Position numbers and translations under genes: made by a program
Assembly: GCA_964604015.1 (NCBI GenBank)
Contig: CAZRXF010000012.1
Span: 186,001 to 250,000, forward strand
Reading direction: 5' to 3'
Length of the DNA: 64,000 nt
Source of the DNA: CANNBR01 sp964604015
GTDB taxonomy: Bacteria; Babelota; Babeliae; Babelales; CAIQNR01
Notes under the pieces: model-generated
The model's database searches: none
Seen by the model: the letters and a program-made list of their open reading frames with translations, nothing else
What the model was told of the DNA's origin: nothing
Shown: positions 1 to 8,001 of the stretch, piece after piece
Layout of the letters: each line of letters starts with the position of its first letter
How positions within the stretch are numbered: the first letter of the stretch is position 1

Positions 1-175
1 ATTCTGTTTCTTCCAGCAGGGCGTGCACTTTCCAATCGGTTTCTTGTTTTTGAAAATAGGAGGCCACCCGTTTACGCAGAGACTTTGCTTTTCCCACGTA
101 CAAAACGGTTCCGCGGTTATTTTTAAACAGGTAGATACCGGGTAATAAGGGTAAGGATGCTATGTTCTTTTTCAT
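1..175 (-). CDS. uvrC: UvrC, excinuclease ABC subunit C (N-terminal part, cut by window edge)
   Basis: Only the first 58 codons are present; the gene runs off the left edge. The protein starts MKKNIASLPLLPGIYLF and continues with GTVLYVGKAKSLRKRV, the GIY-YIG nuclease signature in the arrangement typical of UvrC (LP..PG-Y-F, then YVGKA-LR-RV). UvrC makes the 3' and 5' incisions around bulky lesions in nucleotide excision repair after UvrA/UvrB recognition. A shorter GIY-YIG protein such as Cho cannot be excluded because the rest is missing, but the N-terminus fits UvrC best. It is transcribed away from the neighbouring giant-protein operon. Confidence 0.85.
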   Translation of the reverse strand, partial: MKKNIASLPLLPGIYLFKNNRGTVLYVGKAKSLRKRVASYFQKQETDWKVHALLEETE

Positions 176-220
176 AAGAACCAAGTATGCCGTTAAGGAC
201 TATTTTTTTAAACAGCTTTT

Positions 221-320
221 CTCTTTTTACTCTCATCTTTTCTTCCTCAAGAAGTATGTATGCGCTCTGCGCGCGGCACCAAAGGGGTACTTGTCTACCC
301 CTTTGGAATCAGGACACAAT
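221..320 (+). repeat. Diverged inverted repeat, copy 1
   Basis: This copy matches the reverse complement of 505-614. Both contain a T-rich stretch, then CAAGAAG-ATGTA, GCGCGGCACC-like sequence, a strong hairpin and a second small hairpin. The main hairpin is AAGGGGTA, loop CTTGTC, TACCCCTT at about 291-305. Where the copies differ inside stems, both sides of the stem have changed, so pairing is kept. Confidence 0.6.
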
Positions 321-504
321 CCTGCGGATTGATCGCTTTTTCGGCTCCAATCGTTCGTTGCGCCCTGTTGGTCGACAACTCAGTTGCGCCTAATGAGGAG
401 TGACTAAATTTAATTTAATAAAGGTCCATATCAGGCAGAGCCGTGAGCCGTCCCCCGAAGGATGTGGCGAAACGTCGTTGCCGTCATAGGGATCCAAGGG
501 AACC

Positions 505-614
505 GTTGGTGCCCTGGTTCCAAGGGGGTGGGCAAGCACCCCCTGGCGCTCCCCCACGCGCAGTGGGGTACATGCTTCTTGAACTTAAGAAAAAAGATGA
601 AAGTAAAAGAGAGG
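505..614 (-). repeat. Diverged inverted repeat, copy 2
   Basis: Read on the minus strand this is the partner of 221-320. Its main hairpin is AGGGGGTG, loop CTTGCC, CACCCCCT, so two A-T pairs of copy 1 have become G-C pairs with the loop nearly unchanged. A following AGGA/TCCT stem in copy 1 is AGGG/CCCT here. It lies directly downstream of the 1564-residue gene and would be part of that gene's 3' transcript. Confidence 0.6.
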
Positions 615-655
615 GGTGTGTCAAAGGGGAGACAAATCTCCCCTTGAAATGATCG

Positions 656-3600
656 TTAACCGTTAAACGTAAGTCCACCGCCTCCAGAATTGGTCGCCGA
701 ATTTTGAAGCAACAGGTTCAAATTGGCAAGTGAAGGTACCGGAGGTGCTGGTGGAAGTGGAGGAGGTGGTGGCAGCGGTGGAGGATTGAGCTGTGCGGCA
801 AGGAGCGCTTTTTCAGCCGCTTGTTTTGCTGCTTGGTACGCATTTGTTTGTGCTTTGATTGCAGTGATGGTCTTTTTATCAAGAAATGGCTGATAGGTGC
901 TGATTGTTTGAGGGAACGATCTACCAGAGGGGGTGAGTGCAATGGCTTTCCAGGACGTGGAAGGAAGTCCATGTTGCGCATTACCCTGTGTTGTCAGAGC
1001 GTAGGCGGTTCCAGTTACCAAACTGATAGCGCAGTTAATGGTGTTGGTAGGGGAAAGTGGCATGAGCGGTTGTGAGAGCCCAGGAAGAGCGCCAGCAGGA
1101 AGAGTGACAAACACGAGGTAATCAAGACCGGAAAGATACTTGGTAAAGCTTGAGCAGGTGTAGACAAAAATATCTTTTTTGAGTGCAGAAATGACGCCGG
1201 TAAGTGTTGCGTTTTCAAAGATAAATGGCCCAACTTCCTGTGCGTAGAATGCTTGCGTAGCAGCGTTTATTTCTTTGATAAGTTGGGCAGGAACGGCACT
1301 GGTTTGTTGTTGGAATGCGGCAAGTGCATCAGGGTACGCAAGTTGGAGTACTCCTTGTTGGTTGTAACAGTTTCCGGTTACCAAGCTGATCAGTAGCGTT
1401 GTTGAATCGGTGATCGGTTGCCCAAGTTGTGCTGGAGAGTTGACCAAAGGAAGTCCGATAGTTGCAATGGCAGAAGAGCCAGGAGGATTTTGCAACGTTA
1501 CCACAAAATCAGAAAGAGGGGCTTTTAAACCAAGGTTTGTTGAGGAAGTGCGATACACATACACTCCCTGCGCAACCGTGAGATCACTGTACGCCTCGAG
1601 ATTCCAGGAGCCAAAGATTGGTTTGGTGTTCGTCTCAAGTGCTGAAAGCCATTCCTGTTCGCGTTGCAGTTCGGCAGCAGGAGAGGCAACGCCAGGAATG
1701 CCGGAAGGGAAGGTGGCAAGGAGGTTGTTCACAGTGTTGTTGGCAGTTTTGCGTGGTGCAGAAACAGTAACGGTTTGTTGTGGGGTAAGAATTTCATACT
1801 CAACAGCAGCGCCTGAAGTGATGATACCAAAAGAACCGGTGAAATTTTGTTGTGGTCGGTAGGTTGTTGGCATCATGAGTTTTTCGTACGGAATAATCAT
1901 TGTATCTGGTAGCGATTGGATAGGCACGGTTTTGGTCCATGAAAGTGTTTGCTGACCTTCTTTGGTGAATGTCACCTTGATTTCTCTTTCAAGCCGGGTG
2001 GCTGTCATCTGGTACCAGGCTCCTCGTTCAAACCACGGTTCTTCAGACGGTTGGTTATTTGCTGAAATAAATCCTTGTCCAAGATGTTGATACACACCAA
2101 GTGCCGGCCGGTGTGCAGTGCCGTTATTGCGGTAACAGACGAAGGCTTGGGCAAAGTAATCAAAGTTATAAAGATGGCGGTTAAGTGTTCTAAGAGGGTC
2201 CCATGCCTTGTCAAAACTTTGCGGGTCATACAAACCGTAGTCTTGCGTTACCTGCTCAAAATTTTGGTTGAGGAAGTTCAAGAATCCCGTATCAAGGTAG
2301 TTTTTGTTGAGGTAAATACCGATATAGAAATCTCCTGGAGTTTCGTAAATTACGCGCCAGCGCACTGTAACGGTGTTATTTAATGTTGTAAAGTTGGCCA
2401 GATCTTTTTGTGTAATAAAATGTTGGGTAAGGCTTGGTGTTGATGCTGAGGTAGAGAACGTGTTGGTCGCTTGTTCTCGTGTTTCAAGCGGTGCTGGTAA
2501 GGTTGCAATTTCTTGAGCAAAGGTTCCTCGTTGTGCGTTATAGAGACGAAGTCCCTGCGAAGGATTAAGATCCATACGTCCCGTTTTGATACCGTAGGTG
2601 TACCCAGGGTCAGCGGGAAGAATTCCCGTTTGTGGGTAGTTGGTAGTGTCTGGTGTGGAAAGCACATTGTAGAACGAACCTTGCTGATATGCCTGCAGTG
2701 CACGTGTCGCATTGAGGGAGTTGTTTACATAGTTTTCATAATAGACAAGACCGCGATCTGCGTTGATAACCTGTTCTTGGAGGCGAAGTGCCGTTTCTTG
2801 AGCAAGACTACTTTGCAAAGCTGCTTGTGCGGGGCCACTTTCTTGGACGTATTGGCTAAAGTCGGCAAGGTATGCCTCCTGCGTCTGAATTTCTGACATG
2901 CTATCCATGTCCTGTTGGTTAGCGCCGATTAAACTTGGGACCATCATACCGGCGGTCATGATTGCCATGAAAATTGCTGCTTCTGGGCCCGCTGCTCCGA
3001 GGGTAACCACAGTTACCACAACCATCAACACGGCACCAACGATGGCTGAAATGAGGCGACGATGAGCGTTCATGTCATGGCGTACTGACTCCATGGCGTC
3101 TTTTGCATCTTTAGGACTGAAAGTTACAAGAAGAACCCCAAATGCGGTGAATGCTTCAGCAAGGTCGGTGACAATGTCCGTGAGTGCGGCAACAAGATAT
3201 CCAACTCCCACCATCAAATTTTTAAGAGCATCGGTGAAGAATTTACCAAGAATACTGACACCATTCAGAACGGAAGTGACAAGGTCTTGAGCAAATTGAT
3301 TCCAAACACTTCCGACTGCGTTGATATCTCCCGTCAAAGCGCCAACTGCCGTGGTTGCAAGAACTAAAATAGCTTCCCTTGTTAATTTAAAGTAGTCGCC
3401 AACTCCTTCGATGATAAAATCTGCTGCATCTCCTACTGCGTCTAGAACGAGATCTGTAACTGTGTCAAAGAGTCCCGACAGGTCATCACCCAATTGTGGA
3501 TCTTGTGTGATGGTCGCAACAACTTTACCAAGTACGCTGCCAACAACTGCAAGGCCCGCTTCACTAATTGATACAAGTTCATTGGTGAGTTTCTGGCATT

Positions 3601-5350
3601 CTGCAATGCCTTCATCCATGTACTTACCAAATTGAGCGGTTGCCCATGCCATGTCATTTGCCGCAGTGGTAAGTCCATACCCAACGTCTTCAAAACCGGT
3701 GGCAATGTCATCTCCGGCATTTTCGATGCCAGATGCCGTTTGGTGTGCAATATACACAACGCCGTTTTCAAAGAATGAGAGCCCCGTTTGAACGAAATGG
3801 CCAAATTTTTTATCGAGATTAACAATAAAATTGCCAGCAGTTTTGATGGCATGCCAGAGGACACCACCTACTTTTTCAAATCCCTTCTTTAAGATGTGGC
3901 TTAACCGTTCAAATGCATCTTTAATGTCATCCCACAAACTTGAAAAGAACCCTGCAGGAGCAGCAGAACCACCATTGGGGTTAGTGAGTACAAGCGGTGT
4001 GAGTGTATTGATGTCTTCCAGATAGAGCTGGTCCTCAGGTTGATAGAAAATAAGGTTAGGAAAGACGGAAAGATCGGTTCTTTTTTGCAAAGAATTGAGT
4101 CGTTGCATGGTGTCTGCAAGGTTTGCCTGATTAAAAAGATAGGAATTGTTTTGATTGAGTAAATTAATGGCGGTAAAGGCAAGAAGCTCAACAAACAAAG
4201 GAGTGGGCATGTGGCCATTTCCATCAGGGTTTTCGATAAATAATTTTTTGAAATTTTTTGTAGGAATCAATCCTGGGTAGGGATCTCCCTTTGGGGGGGT
4301 AATAGTTCCTTCAGTGAGCAAGAAGGTACCAAATGACGTAAGAGCAGGTACGTTATCAGTAATGAGAAAGAGTGGGTCCATGCCAAGAGCAGGAGTAACA
4401 GTTGGCGATGCTTCTTGTGTGCAAGAAAGGTAGTTCTGGTAGCCACGGGGAACGACGGGTCCTGTTTTTGTAGTAATCAAAGCAAAATGCTCAAGAGGTG
4501 TGGTTTCTGTTTTGACAGAGATCATTTCAAACTGCTTTGCAAACTGATAAAAATCTCTCTGCTTGAACGTTTCTATGGCTTCGTAAAGTTCTGCTGGATC
4601 AGTAATATTTCGCCAGTCGGTGCAATGAGGGAGAACTCGTTGACGCAAAATATCGGTCATGACAAGAAAGATGCGTACGTATTCAGCATCGTTTCTGAGT
4701 TTTACATAAATATCGCTGTAGTACGCTGTTTCAAACTGTGGGATGAAGGTGAACATTTTAATTTCATCTTGGTTGATGTTCCCTAAAAGTTGGAGTTCGT
4801 AAGAAAACGAATTTGCAAGGAAGATCTTGAGGTGGTTCTGCCAGATTTTTGTTTGTCTGCACAGGTCAACGATGTTGGGCGCAAGGCTAGCTGCCTGCGT
4901 ATCTTTCAGTTTATTAAGATTTTTGAGAGTAGCTTGCCAGGTTGTCATGCCGACTTTGTCATTATAATGTTGTGCCTGCTCAAGTTGTTCTGTTGCATTT
5001 TCAAGAGCAGAAAGGAGGGGAATCTTTTTTTTGCCTTGTGGTACGTACACGGTTGCAAGATGTTCGTTTACGGCCGTTTGCTTAAGGAATGCATAAAATC
5101 TTCGTAATGAATCTAAAAAAGTGGGAGGAAGGCCAAGGGTTGTTTCATAGACCAACGTGACAGCTTCATCAATGTTATTCAGAGAAGGATAGGTAGTTGC
5201 AGGGTCAGGAAAGATGGACAGAAAGAGATTAATCTGGGATTGTGCATTTTTTTCTTGAGTAAGTTTTTCGACAAAAGATGAGGGCTCACTACTTGCCTGG
5301 AGCGAAGGGGCAGCTGCGAGGAGCATCAGAAAAAAAAGAGAAATAATCAT
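656..5350 (-). CDS. Giant exported protein with amphipathic/hydrophobic core and Pro-rich C-terminus (1564 aa)
   Basis: I do not recognise the family. Residues 1-20 form a Sec signal peptide (MIISLFFLMLLAAAPSLQAS). Residues about 20-480 look globular. About 480-780 is a long series of amphipathic helices rich in Gly, Ala, Val and Asp with phrases such as GFEKVGGVLWHAIKTAG and AGDDIATGFEDVGYG. Strongly hydrophobic stretches follow near residue 790-830 (AIVGAVLMVVVTVVTLGAAG). The C-terminal third is beta-rich with an ILTPQQ phrase that the adjacent 884-residue protein also has in its own beta domain (ILQPQ). The end is a polyproline stretch (PPPLPPPPPLPP) and a Gly run. It is the last gene of a three-gene operon; its ATG overlaps the stop of the upstream gene by four bases. 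The helical hydrophobic core is reminiscent of alpha pore-forming toxins, but this is inference only. Confidence 0.85.
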   Translation of the reverse strand: MIISLFFLMLLAAAPSLQASSEPSSFVEKLTQEKNAQSQINLFLSIFPDPATTYPSLNNIDEAVTLVYETTLGLPPTFLDSLRRFYAFLKQTAVNEHLATVYVPQGKKKIPLLSALENATEQLEQAQHYNDKVGMTTWQATLKNLNKLKDTQAASLAPNIVDLCRQTKIWQNHLKIFLANSFSYELQLLGNINQDEIKMFTFIPQFETAYYSDIYVKLRNDAEYVRIFLVMTDILRQRVLPHCTDWRNITDPAELYEAIETFKQRDFYQFAKQFEMISVKTETTPLEHFALITTKTGPVVPRGYQNYLSCTQEASPTVTPALGMDPLFLITDNVPALTSFGTFLLTEGTITPPKGDPYPGLIPTKNFKKLFIENPDGNGHMPTPLFVELLAFTAINLLNQNNSYLFNQANLADTMQRLNSLQKRTDLSVFPNLIFYQPEDQLYLEDINTLTPLVLTNPNGGSAAPAGFFSSLWDDIKDAFERLSHILKKGFEKVGGVLWHAIKTAGNFIVNLDKKFGHFVQTGLSFFENGVVYIAHQTASGIENAGDDIATGFEDVGYGLTTAANDMAWATAQFGKYMDEGIAECQKLTNELVSISEAGLAVVGSVLGKVVATITQDPQLGDDLSGLFDTVTDLVLDAVGDAADFIIEGVGDYFKLTREAILVLATTAVGALTGDINAVGSVWNQFAQDLVTSVLNGVSILGKFFTDALKNLMVGVGYLVAALTDIVTDLAEAFTAFGVLLVTFSPKDAKDAMESVRHDMNAHRRLISAIVGAVLMVVVTVVTLGAAGPEAAIFMAIMTAGMMVPSLIGANQQDMDSMSEIQTQEAYLADFSQYVQESGPAQAALQSSLAQETALRLQEQVINADRGLVYYENYVNNSLNATRALQAYQQGSFYNVLSTPDTTNYPQTGILPADPGYTYGIKTGRMDLNPSQGLRLYNAQRGTFAQEIATLPAPLETREQATNTFSTSASTPSLTQHFITQKDLANFTTLNNTVTVRWRVIYETPGDFYIGIYLNKNYLDTGFLNFLNQNFEQVTQDYGLYDPQSFDKAWDPLRTLNRHLYNFDYFAQAFVCYRNNGTAHRPALGVYQHLGQGFISANNQPSEEPWFERGAWYQMTATRLEREIKVTFTKEGQQTLSWTKTVPIQSLPDTMIIPYEKLMMPTTYRPQQNFTGSFGIITSGAAVEYEILTPQQTVTVSAPRKTANNTVNNLLATFPSGIPGVASPAAELQREQEWLSALETNTKPIFGSWNLEAYSDLTVAQGVYVYRTSSTNLGLKAPLSDFVVTLQNPPGSSAIATIGLPLVNSPAQLGQPITDSTTLLISLVTGNCYNQQGVLQLAYPDALAAFQQQTSAVPAQLIKEINAATQAFYAQEVGPFIFENATLTGVISALKKDIFVYTCSSFTKYLSGLDYLVFVTLPAGALPGLSQPLMPLSPTNTINCAISLVTGTAYALTTQGNAQHGLPSTSWKAIALTPSGRSFPQTISTYQPFLDKKTITAIKAQTNAYQAAKQAAEKALLAAQLNPPPLPPPPPLPPAPPVPSLANLNLLLQNSATNSGGGGLTFNG

Positions 5351-8001
5351 GAAGAAGATCCTCCTGAGGTAGTGAGAGCTCGTACGGCTTGTTGTTGAGC
5401 GTCAGAAAGACGTAATGCCTGAGGCTGTAGAATGGTAAATTGCGCAGAACAACCAGGTGCGGTAAATCCTATGTTGTGATAGATGAAGAACACGCGATTA
5501 AGGTTTTGGATGTGATTGATTCCTGAGGTGCCTGGGGTGTTGGCAGATGGTGAAGAAGGCTGTCCTGTAGGAAACAGAACGGTGCCATCTTTGGTGCTAA
5601 TGGTAAGCGTCACGTTGTTAGCCTCATTTTGAATGGTCAAAATGTAAGGGGTGCCAACAGGAAGAGCTGGAATGGTAGCGATTGGATTAGGAACGGCTGT
5701 AGTGCCACCTTCTTGGGCAAGAATGTCGATAGTTGGGTTTAAGATCTGATAGGCAGGCCAGATGGCGTTCAAGCCTGCAATATTCTTATCAGCAAGTTGG
5801 TCTTGTGCTGCATTTGTTGCACTTTGATAAAACGTTTCTGCAAAGCCGACATTGTACGTTCCAGGTTTTTGATGAGGGAGTGAGTAGATGCACAAAAGTC
5901 GATGTTGATGATGAAGATCAAGAATCCCAGGGATCCATCGAGCTCCATTGAACATGACTCCCATCATGAAGGGAGTAGATGGTTTTGCAAGTAAGGTACA
6001 TTCAATTGAGATCGTGTATGATTCGATACCGCTCTTGGTGCGTTCAATAGGAGGGATGTAGTCGGTGAAGATACTATTTTGTACGGCAATTGTTGGATCT
6101 CCATTGGGGTAATTTTGATTGGCAAAAGGTTGGTTGGTGTACTGCACAAAGCTCGTTACAGGGCCTTGGGTGGTACCGGAGTAATCAGTAGAGCAAAATT
6201 GCCAATTTCCTGATCGGTACGGGTTGTACCAACTATTTTTTAGACCGTTTGACAGAAATGGATCGTAGGAACGGATAACTTGTTGCACTACCATTGGAGA
6301 AAGATAGAACAGTTGATCTTCTTGCAAGGCGTTTATGAAGAAGACCTGCTTGACGGTGGCGCTTGTAAGAGCCTGTGTAATAAATGCTTGCTCGAGGGTG
6401 AAAAGAGAAGGCATCAATCCTCTGATGACAACTGTACCGTCACTTGTCGGTTGTAGACACAGTTGTTCGGCAATGAGCCCAATTTTTGAAGAAAAATCCG
6501 CATCAATGCGAGCCATGGTGTTGCTTTGTTGCGTGGCTAGCGCAGAAAAATAGTGATTGAGATTAGTCATGAGCGTTGTACGTTGTTGTGAAAGTGATGC
6601 GAAGGTAAGAGCATCTTGGGCACTTTGCCATGATGCGACAAGCTGGGCACCCATAGAAACCTCACTTTGCAGGATGAGCATGAGAGCCATTTTCCCAAAT
6701 TCTTTAAGAGTGAATGTTTTTTTTGCCCATGCTTTAAAGCGCGCTCCCAGTGTTTTAGGTGCCTCTTCGGCAGCTTTTTCTCCTGATTTTGGTGTTGTCT
6801 GAAGTGCTTGGTCACCCGTCTGAGTAATTGACTGCCCCTCTTCTACGGCAGCGGAGTTTCCTGCATCTTCCGCTGCACCTTGTGCTGCTAGGTCTCCCTC
6901 TGCTCCTGCCCCTCCTTGTGCTACTCCTAATGTTTGAAGACTTTCTTGCGTGGTCCGTGCGGCACCTTGTGCGGTAGCGGTAACGGTTTCTTGAGCAGCG
7001 GCTAAGGCTGCCGTAGCAGTTGATTCTGTTGTAAGACTTTCTGTTGTGGCGGCAAGTGCTCGCCCTGCAGCGCCGGCAGTTTGTGCAAGGACATTTGCAG
7101 AAGCATCGCCGACAGTTTCTGCCAGCCCCTTAGCTGCTGCTGCGGTCGCATTTGCTAGTGCTTCTCCCAAAGCTTCCCCTGCTTCGGCAAGAGCTTCTGT
7201 TGCAGCTTTACCTGCAGCACTTACTACTGCGACAGTGGCAGCACCAACAGCCTCTCCTCCTGCGGCAGCTGCATCTGCGAGTGCTTCACTGGCTGCGGCT
7301 GCCGCATCGGCAAGCACTTCACCAGCGGCTGCAAAAATTCCTGCCTGTGGGTAGGCGTTTCCTTGCAACTGTTTTACTCCATTTAAAAGCCGGTGACGAT
7401 ATCGTGGATAATCCCAAAAACGGATGATGAGAGGAATGTCATAACGGTTATGTCCGACAAGAAGGAGCAGCGTTTTTTTGTGATTGGTCAGAATTTCATC
7501 TCGTTCTATTTCAGTGTATTTGACAAGATCATGGGCAAGAGTCTGAATGGGCGTGCGATAGCTTTTGAAGGGGGAAATAAAGAAGGCGATGGTGCGATAC
7601 CAGGCATTTTTGATCCACCCCAGGTACTGCTGAGTTTGGGGCATTTCTTGTTTGATAAGACGTGCAACTCGTTCAAAGTGATCACGTTGTACGGTAAGGA
7701 CACTCAGGAAATAGTCGATATATGATTGCGCATCAGGGGGAGCAGTGGCCAGTTGTGCTTCTTTGTGTTCAATTTCTTGAGTAAGTGAGGTAGCTGCTTG
7801 TGTGCAAGCGCGCATCTGTTCATAAGGAGTTGTGTGGGCAAGTTCGGAAAAGAGGTCTTCTACAAAATGATACGAGACTAATGAAAGTTCGGTGCCTGTA
7901 GGTCCGAAGGTATGTTCTACGATCTTTTGTGTATCAAGCGAGCGAAGAGCTGCTGGTAGGCAGGAAAAAACAAGAAAAAAGAGACATTGTTTTTTTGTCA
8001 T
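5347..8001 (-). CDS. Exported protein with long Ala-rich amphipathic helix repeat (884 aa)
   Basis: The family is not recognised. The N-terminus is a signal peptide (MTKKQCLFFLVFSCLPAALRS). Residues about 22-220 are helical. About 220-370 is an extreme Ala-rich region of short units like EALADAAAA, EALGEALANA and AGRALAATTE, which would form a very long amphipathic helix of the kind seen in apolipoprotein, perilipin or LEA-like proteins. Residues about 400-500 include a hydrophobic helix and a further helical stretch. The C-terminal third is a beta-rich, lectin-like domain with short similarity to the downstream 1564-residue protein. Start and stop both overlap the neighbouring genes by four bases (ATGA), so the three proteins are probably made in fixed proportions and act together. 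Function unknown; an envelope or secreted host-interaction role is inferred. Confidence 0.85.
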   Translation of the reverse strand: MTKKQCLFFLVFSCLPAALRSLDTQKIVEHTFGPTGTELSLVSYHFVEDLFSELAHTTPYEQMRACTQAATSLTQEIEHKEAQLATAPPDAQSYIDYFLSVLTVQRDHFERVARLIKQEMPQTQQYLGWIKNAWYRTIAFFISPFKSYRTPIQTLAHDLVKYTEIERDEILTNHKKTLLLLVGHNRYDIPLIIRFWDYPRYRHRLLNGVKQLQGNAYPQAGIFAAAGEVLADAAAAASEALADAAAAGGEAVGAATVAVVSAAGKAATEALAEAGEALGEALANATAAAAKGLAETVGDASANVLAQTAGAAGRALAATTESLTTESTATAALAAAQETVTATAQGAARTTQESLQTLGVAQGGAGAEGDLAAQGAAEDAGNSAAVEEGQSITQTGDQALQTTPKSGEKAAEEAPKTLGARFKAWAKKTFTLKEFGKMALMLILQSEVSMGAQLVASWQSAQDALTFASLSQQRTTLMTNLNHYFSALATQQSNTMARIDADFSSKIGLIAEQLCLQPTSDGTVVIRGLMPSLFTLEQAFITQALTSATVKQVFFINALQEDQLFYLSPMVVQQVIRSYDPFLSNGLKNSWYNPYRSGNWQFCSTDYSGTTQGPVTSFVQYTNQPFANQNYPNGDPTIAVQNSIFTDYIPPIERTKSGIESYTISIECTLLAKPSTPFMMGVMFNGARWIPGILDLHHQHRLLCIYSLPHQKPGTYNVGFAETFYQSATNAAQDQLADKNIAGLNAIWPAYQILNPTIDILAQEGGTTAVPNPIATIPALPVGTPYILTIQNEANNVTLTISTKDGTVLFPTGQPSSPSANTPGTSGINHIQNLNRVFFIYHNIGFTAPGCSAQFTILQPQALRLSDAQQQAVRALTTSGGSSS

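Larger units (their letters stand above)
176..655. other. Gene-poor spacer with inverted repeat
   Basis: There is no convincing gene here; short open frames on both strands lack ribosome sites and are explained by the repeat. The spacer holds a long diverged inverted repeat (arms about 221-320 and 505-614) and a short perfect hairpin at 623-646, just beyond the stop of the 1564-residue gene. That hairpin (AAGGGGAG / CTCCCCTT) could help terminate the minus-strand operon but lacks a strong U tract. Confidence 0.6.

Noticed and set aside
187..652. Short open frames on both strands in the spacer after uvrC
   Set aside because: They lack ribosome sites, mirror each other through the inverted repeat, and resemble no protein.
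1410..1862. 150-codon plus-strand frame inside the 1564-residue gene
   Set aside because: Antisense shadow of a gene with a clear signal peptide and operon context; composition follows the coding strand.
7046..7354. 102-codon Ala-rich frame on the plus strand
   Set aside because: Produced by the reverse complement of the Ala-rich repeat of the 884-residue protein.
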